From the NCBI GenBank assembly GCA_021793645.1, contig JAJYSJ010000009.1, forward strand, positions 1 through 64,000: a stretch of 64,000 nucleotides of DNA. Reading direction: 5' to 3'. The DNA is from Bacillota bacterium (GTDB lineage: Bacteria > Bacillota > Sulfobacillia > JAJZYS01 > JAJYTV01). A program made the position numbers and the translations under genes. Of the stretch, positions 28,143 through 36,018 are shown piece by piece. The notes beneath the pieces are model-generated. The model did not search any database and was not told the origin of the DNA. It saw nothing but the letters and a program-made list of their open reading frames with translations. Each line of letters begins with the position of its first letter. The first letter of the stretch is position 1.

Positions 28143-29162
28143 TTGCTCATTCCGGTCGAGAACCGTTCGCAGTTTCCGCCGCACAACTTGGCGCTCGAGG
28201 AGCATGTGCTGCGCCGTTTCGATCCTCAGAACGACTACGCGGTCCTCTGGCAGAATGCGCCGGCGGTGATCGTGGGGCGATTCCAGAACACGGCCGAAGA
28301 GGTGAACCAGCCTTACGTCGAGCAGGAGGGCGTGGCGGTGGTGCGCCGCCTCTCCGGGGGCGGCGCGGTCTACCACGACCTCGGCAACCTCTGCTTTACC
28401 TTCGTCGTACGCCAGGCGAACGGCCGGGCCGGCAACTTCGATTACTTCACCGTGCCGGTCGTTGAGACGCTGCGCCGCTTCGGGGTGAAGGCGGAACGCA
28501 GTTCTCGAAACGACCTCACGATCGAGGGACAGAAGTTTTCCGGCAACGCGCAGTATGTCAGCGGTGGGCGGCTCTTGCACCACGGCACCATCCTCTTCGA
28601 CTCGGATCTCGACGCCGTCGCGCGCGTGCTACATGTGGCGAAGGACAAGATCGAGAGTCATGGAGTGAAGTCGGTGCGCTCGCGCGTCACGAACGTGCGG
28701 CCCTACCTGAAGTCGGACGTGGCGCTCGAGGAGTTCGCCAAGGTGCTGATGGAAGAGATCGGCCGCCAGGCGGGTGGGATCGGTCCCATGCACCACCTCT
28801 CGGACGTGGACGAGTCCCAGGTGGACGAACTGATTACGCGGCGATACGGCAACTGGACCTGGAACTGGGGCGACTCACCGCCCTTCACCCTGCGCGCGAA
28901 GCGGCGCTTTGCGACGGGCGCCGTCGATGTGCGCCTGGATGCGCAAGGGGGAATTATCCGCAGCGCACGCATCTTTGGGGACTTCCTTGGCCTGCGTGAC
29001 GTGGGGGAACTGGAGGCGGCGCTCTCCTCGGTACCCTTCGACGTCGCGGCGGTGCGCAGTGCCCTCTCGCCCCTGCCTGTCGCGGAGTACCTCGGTGGGA
29101 TCGGCCTGGAAGACGTTCTGGGACTCCTCTTCGACGAGGTATCCGACCCCGCGACGGCGTGA
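28143..29162 (+). CDS. lplA: Lipoate--protein ligase A
   Basis: A 339-residue LplA/LplJ-type enzyme that activates lipoate with ATP and attaches it to lipoyl domains. Motifs are NLALEEHVLR, the RRLSGGGAVYHDLGN lipoate-binding loop, KFSGNAQY with the conserved Lys, HHGTILFDSDL, and a C-terminal accessory domain starting near residue 245 (WNWGDSPPFTLRAKRRF). The start is TTG 28143 after an AAGGGGGGAAA site, 12 bases after the second ACAD gene. Its clients include the E2 subunit encoded at 53.6-54.9 kb. Confidence 0.93.
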   Translation: MLIPVENRSQFPPHNLALEEHVLRRFDPQNDYAVLWQNAPAVIVGRFQNTAEEVNQPYVEQEGVAVVRRLSGGGAVYHDLGNLCFTFVVRQANGRAGNFDYFTVPVVETLRRFGVKAERSSRNDLTIEGQKFSGNAQYVSGGRLLHHGTILFDSDLDAVARVLHVAKDKIESHGVKSVRSRVTNVRPYLKSDVALEEFAKVLMEEIGRQAGGIGPMHHLSDVDESQVDELITRRYGNWTWNWGDSPPFTLRAKRRFATGAVDVRLDAQGGIIRSARIFGDFLGLRDVGELEAALSSVPFDVAAVRSALSPLPVAEYLGGIGLEDVLGLLFDEVSDPATA

Positions 29163-29336
29163 TTGCCAGATGCTCGGTCTGCGCCTCCTGCTCCTCCGAA
29201 CGAATCCAAACCGCTCCAGGCGCGGATGCCTGCAGCGAAGATCGCGCCCTTTGGGATCGGCGGCATCACGATCGCTGGCGCGGCGAGGTCGCGCGACACT
29301 TTGAGGCGACGCCGGCAATGAAATCTGGTCTCCAGC

Positions 29337-29377
29337 AGAGGAAGGCAGACCCGGCGCAGGCCGGGCTGCCTTCCTCT
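29337..29377. terminator. Long hairpin between convergent genes
   Basis: A 12-bp outer stem (29337-29348 with 29366-29377) continues across a single unpaired A into CCCGGC/GCCGGG. There is no T run on either side. It separates lplA from the convergent thioesterase gene, so it is probably a bidirectional terminator. Confidence 0.6.
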
Positions 29378-29396
29378 GCTACAAGCCTTGCGCCTT

Positions 29397-29825
29397 CTAG
29401 GCATCTACAGACCGCGGCAGATCCTTGACGAAGAGCATCAGGGCCTCCGCAGTCGCAACCTTGCGGCCCGTGGGGAGTTCGATGCTCGCGCCGGTGCGCG
29501 CGCCGCGCCTGTCGCTGCTCTGGACCCAGGCGCGGACGATCAGGCGCTGAAATGGCGCGACCGGCAGGAGGTAGCGCACGCTCAGTCGCGCGGTGAGCCC
29601 CGTCTTTCCGATGGCGGCGACGGCCCAGCCGACCGCCTCGTCCATCAACGTCGCGAGGAGGCCGCCATGCACGAGACCCTGCCAGCCAACCCAGCTGCTG
29701 TCGGTCTGGGTCTCGGCCATCACGCCCTCGCCGTCCGCTCGGAACTGCAGGTGCATGCCGCGGGAGGAGTCGGTGCCACAGGCGAAGCAGCCCGCAAGGT
29801 CGTGGTTCTCGCTCGGTGTTGGCAT
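29397..29825 (-). CDS. PaaI-type hotdog-fold acyl-CoA thioesterase
   Basis: A 142-residue hotdog protein. HDLAGCFACGTDSSRGMHL opens it, and GLVHGGLLATLMDEAVGWAV is the PaaI/YbgC signature with the catalytic HGG...DE arrangement; LTARLSVRYLLPV follows. It should hydrolyse acyl-CoA thioesters in the cytoplasm. AAGGAG sits six bases before ATG 29825, which I prefer to the ATG at 29831 that directly abuts the site. The long open frame upstream (to 30041) has no family residues. Confidence 0.87.
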   Translation of the reverse strand: MPTPSENHDLAGCFACGTDSSRGMHLQFRADGEGVMAETQTDSSWVGWQGLVHGGLLATLMDEAVGWAVAAIGKTGLTARLSVRYLLPVAPFQRLIVRAWVQSSDRRGARTGASIELPTGRKVATAEALMLFVKDLPRSVDA

Positions 29826-30035
29826 AGCCATCTCCTTCCCAGGACCTGGCATCAGCATAGCGCAACTCGCGTCCGGCGGCTGTGCGCGGAAGAGGTCCGT
29901 ATGGACGTATCTGAAACCCCACCGAGATTTTAGGATGCTAAGAGACGAACTGGAACGCACGACCTTGCCCCCTGCGAGAGCGCAGTCCGCCGGCGAAGGC
30001 CGGGCGGATACCAGCGTCTTGGGGGGGATTTTGCC

Positions 30036-31379
30036 ATGCAAGCCGTCCGTTCACGCTTTGGCGAACTTCGGCCCGCCTTGCGCAATCTTGGCGAAGCCGC
30101 GGTGGAAGCCGAACGCTGCCTCTCGTGCGGCGATGCCTACGCTCCGGCGCCCTGCGCGGTGGCGTGCCCGGCCGGAATCGACGTGCCGGGCTTCATCCGG
30201 GCCCTCTCGGAGGGCGATCCCGGCCGCGCGGCCGACGTGATCTTCAGGGACAACCCGGTGGGCGGGAGCTGTGCGCGCGTCTGCCCGACGCCTGTGCTCT
30301 GCGAGGGCGCCTGCGTGCTGGAGCACGAGGGCGAGCGCGCCGTCTCGATCGCGCGCCTGCAGCGCTTCGCGACGGACTACCGCCTGCTCGGCCCCGGCGC
30401 GAGCCGAGAGGAGCAGCCCGAAGGGCCGCGCCTCGGACGCGTGGCCGTGATCGGCGCGGGGCCGGGCGGCTTGGCGTGTGCAGGCGAACTGAACGCGCTC
30501 GGCTTCGATGTGACCGTCTTCGAAGCGCGACCCGCCCCCGGCGGGCTGGTGCGCTACGCGATCGCGCCCTACCGCCAGTGGCAGGAGCCGCTTGACGAAG
30601 AGGCGGATAGACTGCGCCGCCGTGGCGTAACGCTGCGCTTCGAGACGCCGGTTGACGGGCCGCAGGCGCTGCGGCGCCTGGAGGCGGAATACGACTTCCT
30701 CTACCTCGGCGTCGGCCTCGGCGAGGATGAGGCGCTCGACCTTCCGGGTCGAGACCTGTCCGGCGTCGACCTGGCACTGCCGTGGATCGAGCAGCTGAAG
30801 GCCGGCCGCGCCGCAGCGGTGGGAGAGCGCGTCGCGGTGATCGGCGGCGGCAACACGGCGATCGACGTGGCGCGCGAGGCTCTGCGTCTCGGAGCCCGTG
30901 ACGTGACCGTCATCTACCGGCGCACGATGTCCGAGATGCCGGCCTACGCCTTCGAGGTTGAGGAGGCGCAGGCGGAAGGCGTGCGGTTCCTCTGGCTCAC
31001 GCTCCCCACCGGGTTCATCGGGGCGCACCGCCTGCAGGGCGTCGCCTGTCAGTACGTCCGGCTGTCCGAGCCGGACGCTGCGGGGCACCGGCGTCCTGAA
31101 GCGCTGCCCGGCACGGACTTCGTCTTTCCCTGCGATACGGCGATCAGCGCGATCGGGCAGGCTCCGCGGCGGATTCTGGCCGAGTGGATCCCGGGTCTGG
31201 AGTTCCAGGGAGGGCGCCTCGTAGTCGACAAGGAGACGGGACGCACGGGAAACCCGCGCTACTACGCCGGCGGTGATGCCGTGAACGGCGGCGCGACGGC
31301 GGTGCAGGCAGTCTCGGACGGCACGCGCGCCGCGCGGGCGATCGGACGCAGAGCACAGGCGAAGGGGGTGGCGAAGTGA
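30036..31379 (+). CDS. GltD-like FAD/NAD(P) oxidoreductase with N-terminal Fe-S domain, partner of a 2-oxoacid:ferredoxin oxidoreductase
   Basis: A 447-residue protein of the glutamate synthase small-subunit type. The N-terminal helical Fe-S domain has CLSCGDA, CAVACPAGIDVPGFI and GGSCARVCPTPVLCEGACV, enough Cys for two [4Fe-4S] clusters. Then come an FAD-binding GAGPGGLACAGEL (about residue 145), an NAD(P)-binding GGGNTAIDVAREALRLG (about 270) and a closing GGDAVNGGATAVQAVSDG FAD motif. No large glutamate synthase subunit is present; instead a GTGA overlap couples it to por-type genes. I infer that it passes electrons between ferredoxin-type clusters and NAD(P). The start is ATG 30036 behind a G-rich site. 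Confidence 0.88.
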   Translation: MQAVRSRFGELRPALRNLGEAAVEAERCLSCGDAYAPAPCAVACPAGIDVPGFIRALSEGDPGRAADVIFRDNPVGGSCARVCPTPVLCEGACVLEHEGERAVSIARLQRFATDYRLLGPGASREEQPEGPRLGRVAVIGAGPGGLACAGELNALGFDVTVFEARPAPGGLVRYAIAPYRQWQEPLDEEADRLRRRGVTLRFETPVDGPQALRRLEAEYDFLYLGVGLGEDEALDLPGRDLSGVDLALPWIEQLKAGRAAAVGERVAVIGGGNTAIDVAREALRLGARDVTVIYRRTMSEMPAYAFEVEEAQAEGVRFLWLTLPTGFIGAHRLQGVACQYVRLSEPDAAGHRRPEALPGTDFVFPCDTAISAIGQAPRRILAEWIPGLEFQGGRLVVDKETGRTGNPRYYAGGDAVNGGATAVQAVSDGTRAARAIGRRAQAKGVAK

Positions 31380-31945
31380 TCGAGGTGCGCTGGCACGGCC
31401 GCGGCGGCCAGGGTGCGAAGACTGCCTCCCACGTGCTCGCCGTCGCCTACCTGAAGGAAGGGAAGGCAGTACAGGCTTTCCCGGAGTACGGACCGGAGCG
31501 CAGCGGCGCGCCGATGCTCGCCTACACGCGCGTCGACGAGCGGAAGATCCGGAGGCGCTGCGCTGTTACGGAGCCCGATGTCGTCGTGGTGCTGGACCCC
31601 AGCCTGACGCACGAGGTGGCGATCACTGGCGGGCTGCGCCTGGACGGCCACCTCCTGCTGAATGCAGAGGAAGCGCGGGATACGGGGGCGGCCGTCAGGG
31701 ACTATGCGGGAGAAGTGCTGGCCGTGCCGGCCGATCGCCTGGCGCGGGAGTCCGGGACCCGGTTCCCCAACGTGGTGCTCCTGGGGGCCCTGGCGGGCTG
31801 GCTGGGATCCCCGAGCCTCGCGCACCTCGGAGAGGCGCTCGACGAAGTGATGTCCGGGCTGCCCGCCGCGGCGCGGGCCGCTTCGCAGCAGGCGATGCAG
31901 GCCGGCTACGCGGCCGGAGAGCGAGGGATGCACCATGGCGAGTGA
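31376..31945 (+). CDS. porC: 2-oxoacid:ferredoxin oxidoreductase, gamma subunit
   Basis: A 189-residue gamma subunit. The start IEVRWHGRGGQGAKTASHVLA is the family signature, followed by FPEYGPERSGAPMLAYTRVD. It contributes to the interface and CoA-binding face of PFOR-type enzymes. It starts at GTG 31376 within the stop of the flavoprotein gene and overlaps the start of the delta gene by 11 bases. Confidence 0.92.
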   Translation: MIEVRWHGRGGQGAKTASHVLAVAYLKEGKAVQAFPEYGPERSGAPMLAYTRVDERKIRRRCAVTEPDVVVVLDPSLTHEVAITGGLRLDGHLLLNAEEARDTGAAVRDYAGEVLAVPADRLARESGTRFPNVVLLGALAGWLGSPSLAHLGEALDEVMSGLPAAARAASQQAMQAGYAAGERGMHHGE

Positions 31946-32273
31946 ACTGCGCGCGCCGATGCGCGCGGGAGGAGTCGTGCTGCCAGGGGATGTGCTGCGG
32001 CCGCGCACGGGCGGGTGGCGGACGGGCCAGAAGCCGGCTGTCGACCTCAGCCGCTGCGTCGACTGCCTCGTCTGCTGGATCCACTGTCCCGATACGGCGG
32101 TGCGCCAGTGGGGCGCCGTCTTCCAAGGCTTTGACTACGACCTGTGCAAGGGCTGCGCCATCTGTGTTGAGGTCTGTCCCGCCGGCGCCATCGCGATGGT
32201 GTCTGAGGAGACGGCGCTCGATCCGGGCGGAGTCGTGCAGGGAACGGGGGTGCTTGCACATGGCCAAGGTTGA
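31935..32273 (+). CDS. porD: 2-oxoacid:ferredoxin oxidoreductase, delta (2x[4Fe-4S] ferredoxin) subunit
   Basis: A 112-residue ferredoxin-type subunit with two clusters: CVDCLVCWIHCPDTAV (about residues 37-52) and CKGCAICVEVCPAGAI (about 72-87). It carries electrons from the TPP site toward external ferredoxin or the GltD-like partner. The gene overlaps both neighbours, which indicates tight translational coupling. Confidence 0.92.
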   Translation: MASELRAPMRAGGVVLPGDVLRPRTGGWRTGQKPAVDLSRCVDCLVCWIHCPDTAVRQWGAVFQGFDYDLCKGCAICVEVCPAGAIAMVSEETALDPGGVVQGTGVLAHGQG

Positions 32274-33450
32274 GCTCGCGCTGCAGGTTCTGACGGGCGC
32301 CGAGGCGACGGCGCACGCCATGCGGCAGATCCGGCCGGACGTCGTACCCGTCTACCCGATCACGCCGCAGACCCCGATCATCCAGACCTTCAGCCGCTTC
32401 GTCGCCGACGGGAAGACGGACACCGTGCTGGTGCAGGTGGAGTCCGAGCACTCCGCGATGAGTGCAGCCGTCGGATCCGCCCTGGCGGGGGCGCGCACGA
32501 TGACCGCAACCGCCTCGCAGGGACTCGCGCTGATGGTCGAGGTGGTGTACATCGCGGCCGGACTGCGGGCTCCGGTCGTGATCGCGGTCGGCAATCGCGC
32601 ACTTTCCGGACCGATCAACATCCATGGGGACCACTCGGACGGCATGCTGGCGCGCGACAGCGGCGCCGTGCAGATCTACGCCCTGGACGCGCAGGAGGCC
32701 TACGATCTCACTGTGATGGCCCCGCGCGTCGCGGAGCACGCTAGGGTGCTGCTGCCGGTGATGGTGGGCCAGGACGGGTTCAACGTCACGCACTCGGCCG
32801 AGCCCGTGGCCCTCCTGCCCGACGAGGAGGTCCAGGCGTTCGTCGGACCGTACGAGATCCCCTACGCCCTCCTGGACGGGAACGCCCCATCGAGTCATGG
32901 CGTCTTCGCGATGCCCGACTCCTACTTCGAACTGCGCCACCAGATGATCTCCGCGGTGGAGGCGGCGGAGCGGGTCTACGGGGAGGTTGCCGAGGACTAT
33001 CGGCGCCTCTTCGGCCGCTGGCTTCCCGCGCTCGACGCCTACCGCATGGAGGATGCCGAGCGAGCCCTCATCCTGATCGGGTCGGCGGCCGGCACCGCGA
33101 AAGAAGTGGTTGATGACCTGCGCGCGGCGGGCGAGAAGGTCGGCCTCGTGGCGGTTCGCCTGTATCGGCCCTTCCCGCACCAGGCGCTGCGCGAGGTGCT
33201 CGCGGGCGTAAAGCGCGTCGCCGTGCTGGATCGCGCGGCCTCGCCCGGCACCTATCCACCGCTGTTCAGCGACGCGCTGGGCGCTGTGCAGGGTACGCAG
33301 GTGGAACTGCGCAGCTACGTCTACGGGCTCGGCGGACGGGACCTCCCGCTGCGGGCTGTGCATCGGGCCTTTCGGGAACTGCTCGCGCCCGCGCATGCGC
33401 GGATCGGCTATCTCGGACTCGTGGGGGAGGATGACGATGGCGAGTCTTAA
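32260..33450 (+). CDS. porA: 2-oxoacid:ferredoxin oxidoreductase, alpha subunit
   Basis: A 396-residue alpha subunit. VYPITPQTPIIQTF (substrate/TPP region), VQVESEHSAMSAAVGSALAGAR and TASQGLALMVEVVYIAAG are the classic PorA segments, and domain II begins near residue 265 (ERALILIGSAAGTAKEV). Start ATG 32260 lies inside the end of the delta gene. The long frame upstream of it belongs to the overlap with porD and is not translated. Pyruvate, 2-oxoisovalerate or 2-oxoglutarate specificity cannot be fixed from sequence alone. Confidence 0.92.
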   Translation: MAKVELALQVLTGAEATAHAMRQIRPDVVPVYPITPQTPIIQTFSRFVADGKTDTVLVQVESEHSAMSAAVGSALAGARTMTATASQGLALMVEVVYIAAGLRAPVVIAVGNRALSGPINIHGDHSDGMLARDSGAVQIYALDAQEAYDLTVMAPRVAEHARVLLPVMVGQDGFNVTHSAEPVALLPDEEVQAFVGPYEIPYALLDGNAPSSHGVFAMPDSYFELRHQMISAVEAAERVYGEVAEDYRRLFGRWLPALDAYRMEDAERALILIGSAAGTAKEVVDDLRAAGEKVGLVAVRLYRPFPHQALREVLAGVKRVAVLDRAASPGTYPPLFSDALGAVQGTQVELRSYVYGLGGRDLPLRAVHRAFRELLAPAHARIGYLGLVGEDDDGES

Positions 33451-34408
33451 GACGCTGGCACTGCTCGAGGAGGAGCGGCCGGGGTTCTCCGGCGGACATT
33501 CCCTGTGCGCCGGCTGCGGCATCCCGCCGATCGTGCGCACGGTGCTCGGATCGATCCGCGGACCCAAGGTGGCGATCAGCGCGACGGGCTGCCTCGAGGT
33601 GGCGACGACGCGCTACCCCTTCACCGCATGGGGCGTGCCCTGGATCCATGTCGCCTTCGAGAACGCCGCAGCCGTCGCAGGCGGCGTCGAGGCGGCCTAC
33701 CGCGCGCTCTCGCGCCGCGGCAAAATCCAAGGCGAGCCCGTGACCTTCGTCGTCTTCGCCGGCGACGGCGGCACCTACGACATTGGCTTGCAGGCGCTAT
33801 CCGGGGCGCTCGAGCGCGGACATCGGCTGCTCTACGTCTGCTACAACAACGAGGCCTACATGAACACGGGCATCCAGCGCTCCGGTGCGACGCCCTACGC
33901 CGCGAACACGACGACCAGTCCCGTTGGCAGCCTGGGCAAGGGGAAGGCCGAGCGGCGCAAGGACATGACTGCGATCGTCGTCGCCCACCACATCCCGTAC
34001 GCGGCCCAGGCGGCCGCCTCGCACTGGCAGGATCTCAGCCGGAAGGTGGAGCGCGCAGTGCAGGTCGACGGCCCTTCCTTCCTCAACGTGCTCGCGACCT
34101 GCCCGCCGGGATGGGGGCACGAGGCGAAGGACAGCGTCAAACTCGCGAGGATCGCGGTCGAGACGCATTACTGGCCGCTCTTCGAGGTGGTGGAGGGGCA
34201 CTACCGCATCACCCATCGGCCGGCGCACCAGCGCCCGCTGGAGGAGTGGCTGAATCTGCAGCGTCGCTTCTCCCACCTGCACGGCGAGCGGGGAGCGGAT
34301 CTCGTCTGCCGGCTGCAGGAGGAATTAGACGAAGGCTGGGTGCAGCTCCTGCAGCGCGATGCCGCCGACGCAGAATGGTTCCGGGCGCTGGAGGAGGCGG
34401 GCGCCTGA
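33437..34408 (+). CDS. porB: 2-oxoacid:ferredoxin oxidoreductase, beta (TPP-binding) subunit
   Basis: A 323-residue TPP-binding subunit. HSLCAGCGIPPIVRTVL holds the CxxC of a proximal cluster, ISATGCLE follows, and FAGDGGTYDIGLQALSGALERGHRLLYVCYNNEAYMNTGIQRS is the GDG-x-NN TPP/Mg motif. Start ATG 33437 is six bases from GGGGGAGG and overlaps porA by 14 bases. It ends the five-gene operon (flavoprotein, gamma, delta, alpha, beta). Confidence 0.93.
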   Translation: MASLKTLALLEEERPGFSGGHSLCAGCGIPPIVRTVLGSIRGPKVAISATGCLEVATTRYPFTAWGVPWIHVAFENAAAVAGGVEAAYRALSRRGKIQGEPVTFVVFAGDGGTYDIGLQALSGALERGHRLLYVCYNNEAYMNTGIQRSGATPYAANTTTSPVGSLGKGKAERRKDMTAIVVAHHIPYAAQAAASHWQDLSRKVERAVQVDGPSFLNVLATCPPGWGHEAKDSVKLARIAVETHYWPLFEVVEGHYRITHRPAHQRPLEEWLNLQRRFSHLHGERGADLVCRLQEELDEGWVQLLQRDAADAEWFRALEEAGA

Positions 34409-34468
34409 CGCGGCGACGAGTGAAGTTACATAAGATGCTGCGCAGTCTTTCTTCAGGAGGAATGCGCA

Positions 34469-35041
34469 TTGCGTCGGGAGAGCGACTTCACCCGGCCCAG
34501 CCCGTTCTGCCCGAGCCCCGAGCGCTGGACCGCCATTGACGGAGAATCGACGGAACGGGAAGTCACAGAGCTCGTCGGCAGCCTGGTGCGGGCGGTGCAG
34601 CCCGACTACGTCGTGGAGACGGGCACGGCCTTCGGCTACACGGCGCAGGCGATCGGCGAGGCGCTGCGGCGAAACGGGCACGGCCGGCTCGTCACCATCG
34701 AACTGAACGAAGCGCGCGTCATGGAGGCGGAGGAGCGCTGCGCGCAGCTGCCCGTCAAGGTGATCCGCCTGCACTCGCTGGAATTCGTGCCCGAAGAGCC
34801 CATCCAGTTCGCGTGGCTCGACTCCGGCAGCCTGGACCGCGACCAGGAACTTCGCCGCTTCCTGCCATGGATGGCGGCTGGTACGATCCTGGCGGTGCAC
34901 GACACGGGGCCGCAGCACCCCGTGCAATCACGCCTGCAGCCGCTGGTCGACGCGGGCTTCGTGCGCTCGGTGCGCCTGCGGACGCCGCGCGGGGTATCGA
35001 TCCTCGAGGTGTTGGCCGACGGGGTCAAGAGTGTCCGCTGA
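34469..35041 (+). CDS. Class I SAM-dependent methyltransferase
   Basis: A 190-residue Rossmann methyltransferase with motif I VVETGTAFGYTAQAIGEAL, a motif-II acidic end VTIELNE and FAWLDSGSLD at the next strand. It resembles the O-methyltransferase-like Methyltransf_24 group; the acceptor is unknown. The start is TTG 34469 behind AGGAGG; an ATG at 34461 is out of frame. It lies 60 bases after porB and is closed by a strong terminator, so it may be the last gene of that transcript. Confidence 0.78.
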   Translation: MRRESDFTRPSPFCPSPERWTAIDGESTEREVTELVGSLVRAVQPDYVVETGTAFGYTAQAIGEALRRNGHGRLVTIELNEARVMEAEERCAQLPVKVIRLHSLEFVPEEPIQFAWLDSGSLDRDQELRRFLPWMAAGTILAVHDTGPQHPVQSRLQPLVDAGFVRSVRLRTPRGVSILEVLADGVKSVR

Positions 35042-35045
35042 AAGG

Positions 35046-35074
35046 ATGCGGCCGGGAGCACCGGCCGCATTTTC
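35046..35074 (+). terminator. Rho-independent terminator
   Basis: A 10-bp GC-rich stem (35046-35055 with 35061-35070), a GAGCA loop, then TTTTCC. Confidence 0.88.
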
Positions 35075-35145
35075 CGTTCTACGGAGCAGGACATTGCGCC
35101 GCACTCCAAAGAACTTCTGATTAGGTACGTCTGGAGGGGATTGCG

Positions 35146-36018
35146 ATGCGGCTTGGCACGTGGCGTGCCGAAGATGGACTGCGCGTTGTGGCGCAGGTGG
35201 GTGATGGGTGGCTCGACGTCTTCTCGCAGATCTCCTTCGACCCGCGCGGCCGGGACCTTGCGGCGCTCATCCGGGACTGGGACGAGCTTGGACCGGGGCT
35301 GCAGGAGGCGGCGGCACGCGCCGCATCGGGCGGGATTGCGCTTACGGCGGCAAATGAGGCAGCGCTCGCGGCGCCGGTGCCAAGTCCAAGGCGGGTGCTC
35401 TGCATCGGACACAACTACCGGGCCCATGTCGCGGAGCAGAACGCCGAAATGCCCAAGGCGCCGGAGGTGTTCATCCGCCTTGCCTCCACCCTGCGCGGCC
35501 CGCGCGACGCGATCCTTCTGCCGCGGGAGACGCCGGAAGTGGACTACGAAGCTGAACTCTGCGTCGTGATCGGCAAGGGCGGGCGGCGCATCGCAAAGGA
35601 GGACGCGCTCTCCGCGGTGTTCGGCTGGACCGTCCTGAACGACGTCTCGGTGCGGTCCTACCAGTACCGCGGTCAGCAGTGGACGCCCGGCAAGAACTTC
35701 GAGGGCACCGCTCCTTGCGGCCCCTATGTCGTAACGCGCGACGAGGTGCCGGACCCGCAGGCGCTCGAGGTGTCGTGCGTCGTTTCCGGCGAGGAACTGC
35801 AGCGGGGCCGCACGGCCGACATGATCTTCGATGTCGCTTCGATCGTCGCGGACCTTTCCGTCTTCACCGCGCTGCAGCCGGGCGACCTGATCTGCACCGG
35901 CACGCCGCCGGGGGTCGGAATGGCGCGCAGGCCGCAGCGCTGGCTTCGCCCGGGCGACACGGTCGTAAGCGCCGTCTCTGGAGTTGGAGAGATCGAGAAT
36001 GTCTGCGTCGTCGACTGA
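35146..36018 (+). CDS. Fumarylacetoacetate hydrolase (FAH) family protein
   Basis: A 290-residue FAH-fold enzyme. CIGHNYRAHVAEQN, the metal-binding DYEAELCVVIG (ExE), GWTVLNDVSVR (Asp) and KNFEGTAPCGPYVV are present in family order, ending LICTGTPPGVGM. FAH-family enzymes cleave or decarboxylate 2,4-dioxo or 2-oxo-enoic acids and some sugar acids. Downstream glycolate-oxidase genes, overlapped by 20 bases, suggest a 2-hydroxyacid route. Start ATG 35146 has GGAGGGG upstream. Confidence 0.88.
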   Translation: MRLGTWRAEDGLRVVAQVGDGWLDVFSQISFDPRGRDLAALIRDWDELGPGLQEAAARAASGGIALTAANEAALAAPVPSPRRVLCIGHNYRAHVAEQNAEMPKAPEVFIRLASTLRGPRDAILLPRETPEVDYEAELCVVIGKGGRRIAKEDALSAVFGWTVLNDVSVRSYQYRGQQWTPGKNFEGTAPCGPYVVTRDEVPDPQALEVSCVVSGEELQRGRTADMIFDVASIVADLSVFTALQPGDLICTGTPPGVGMARRPQRWLRPGDTVVSAVSGVGEIENVCVVD

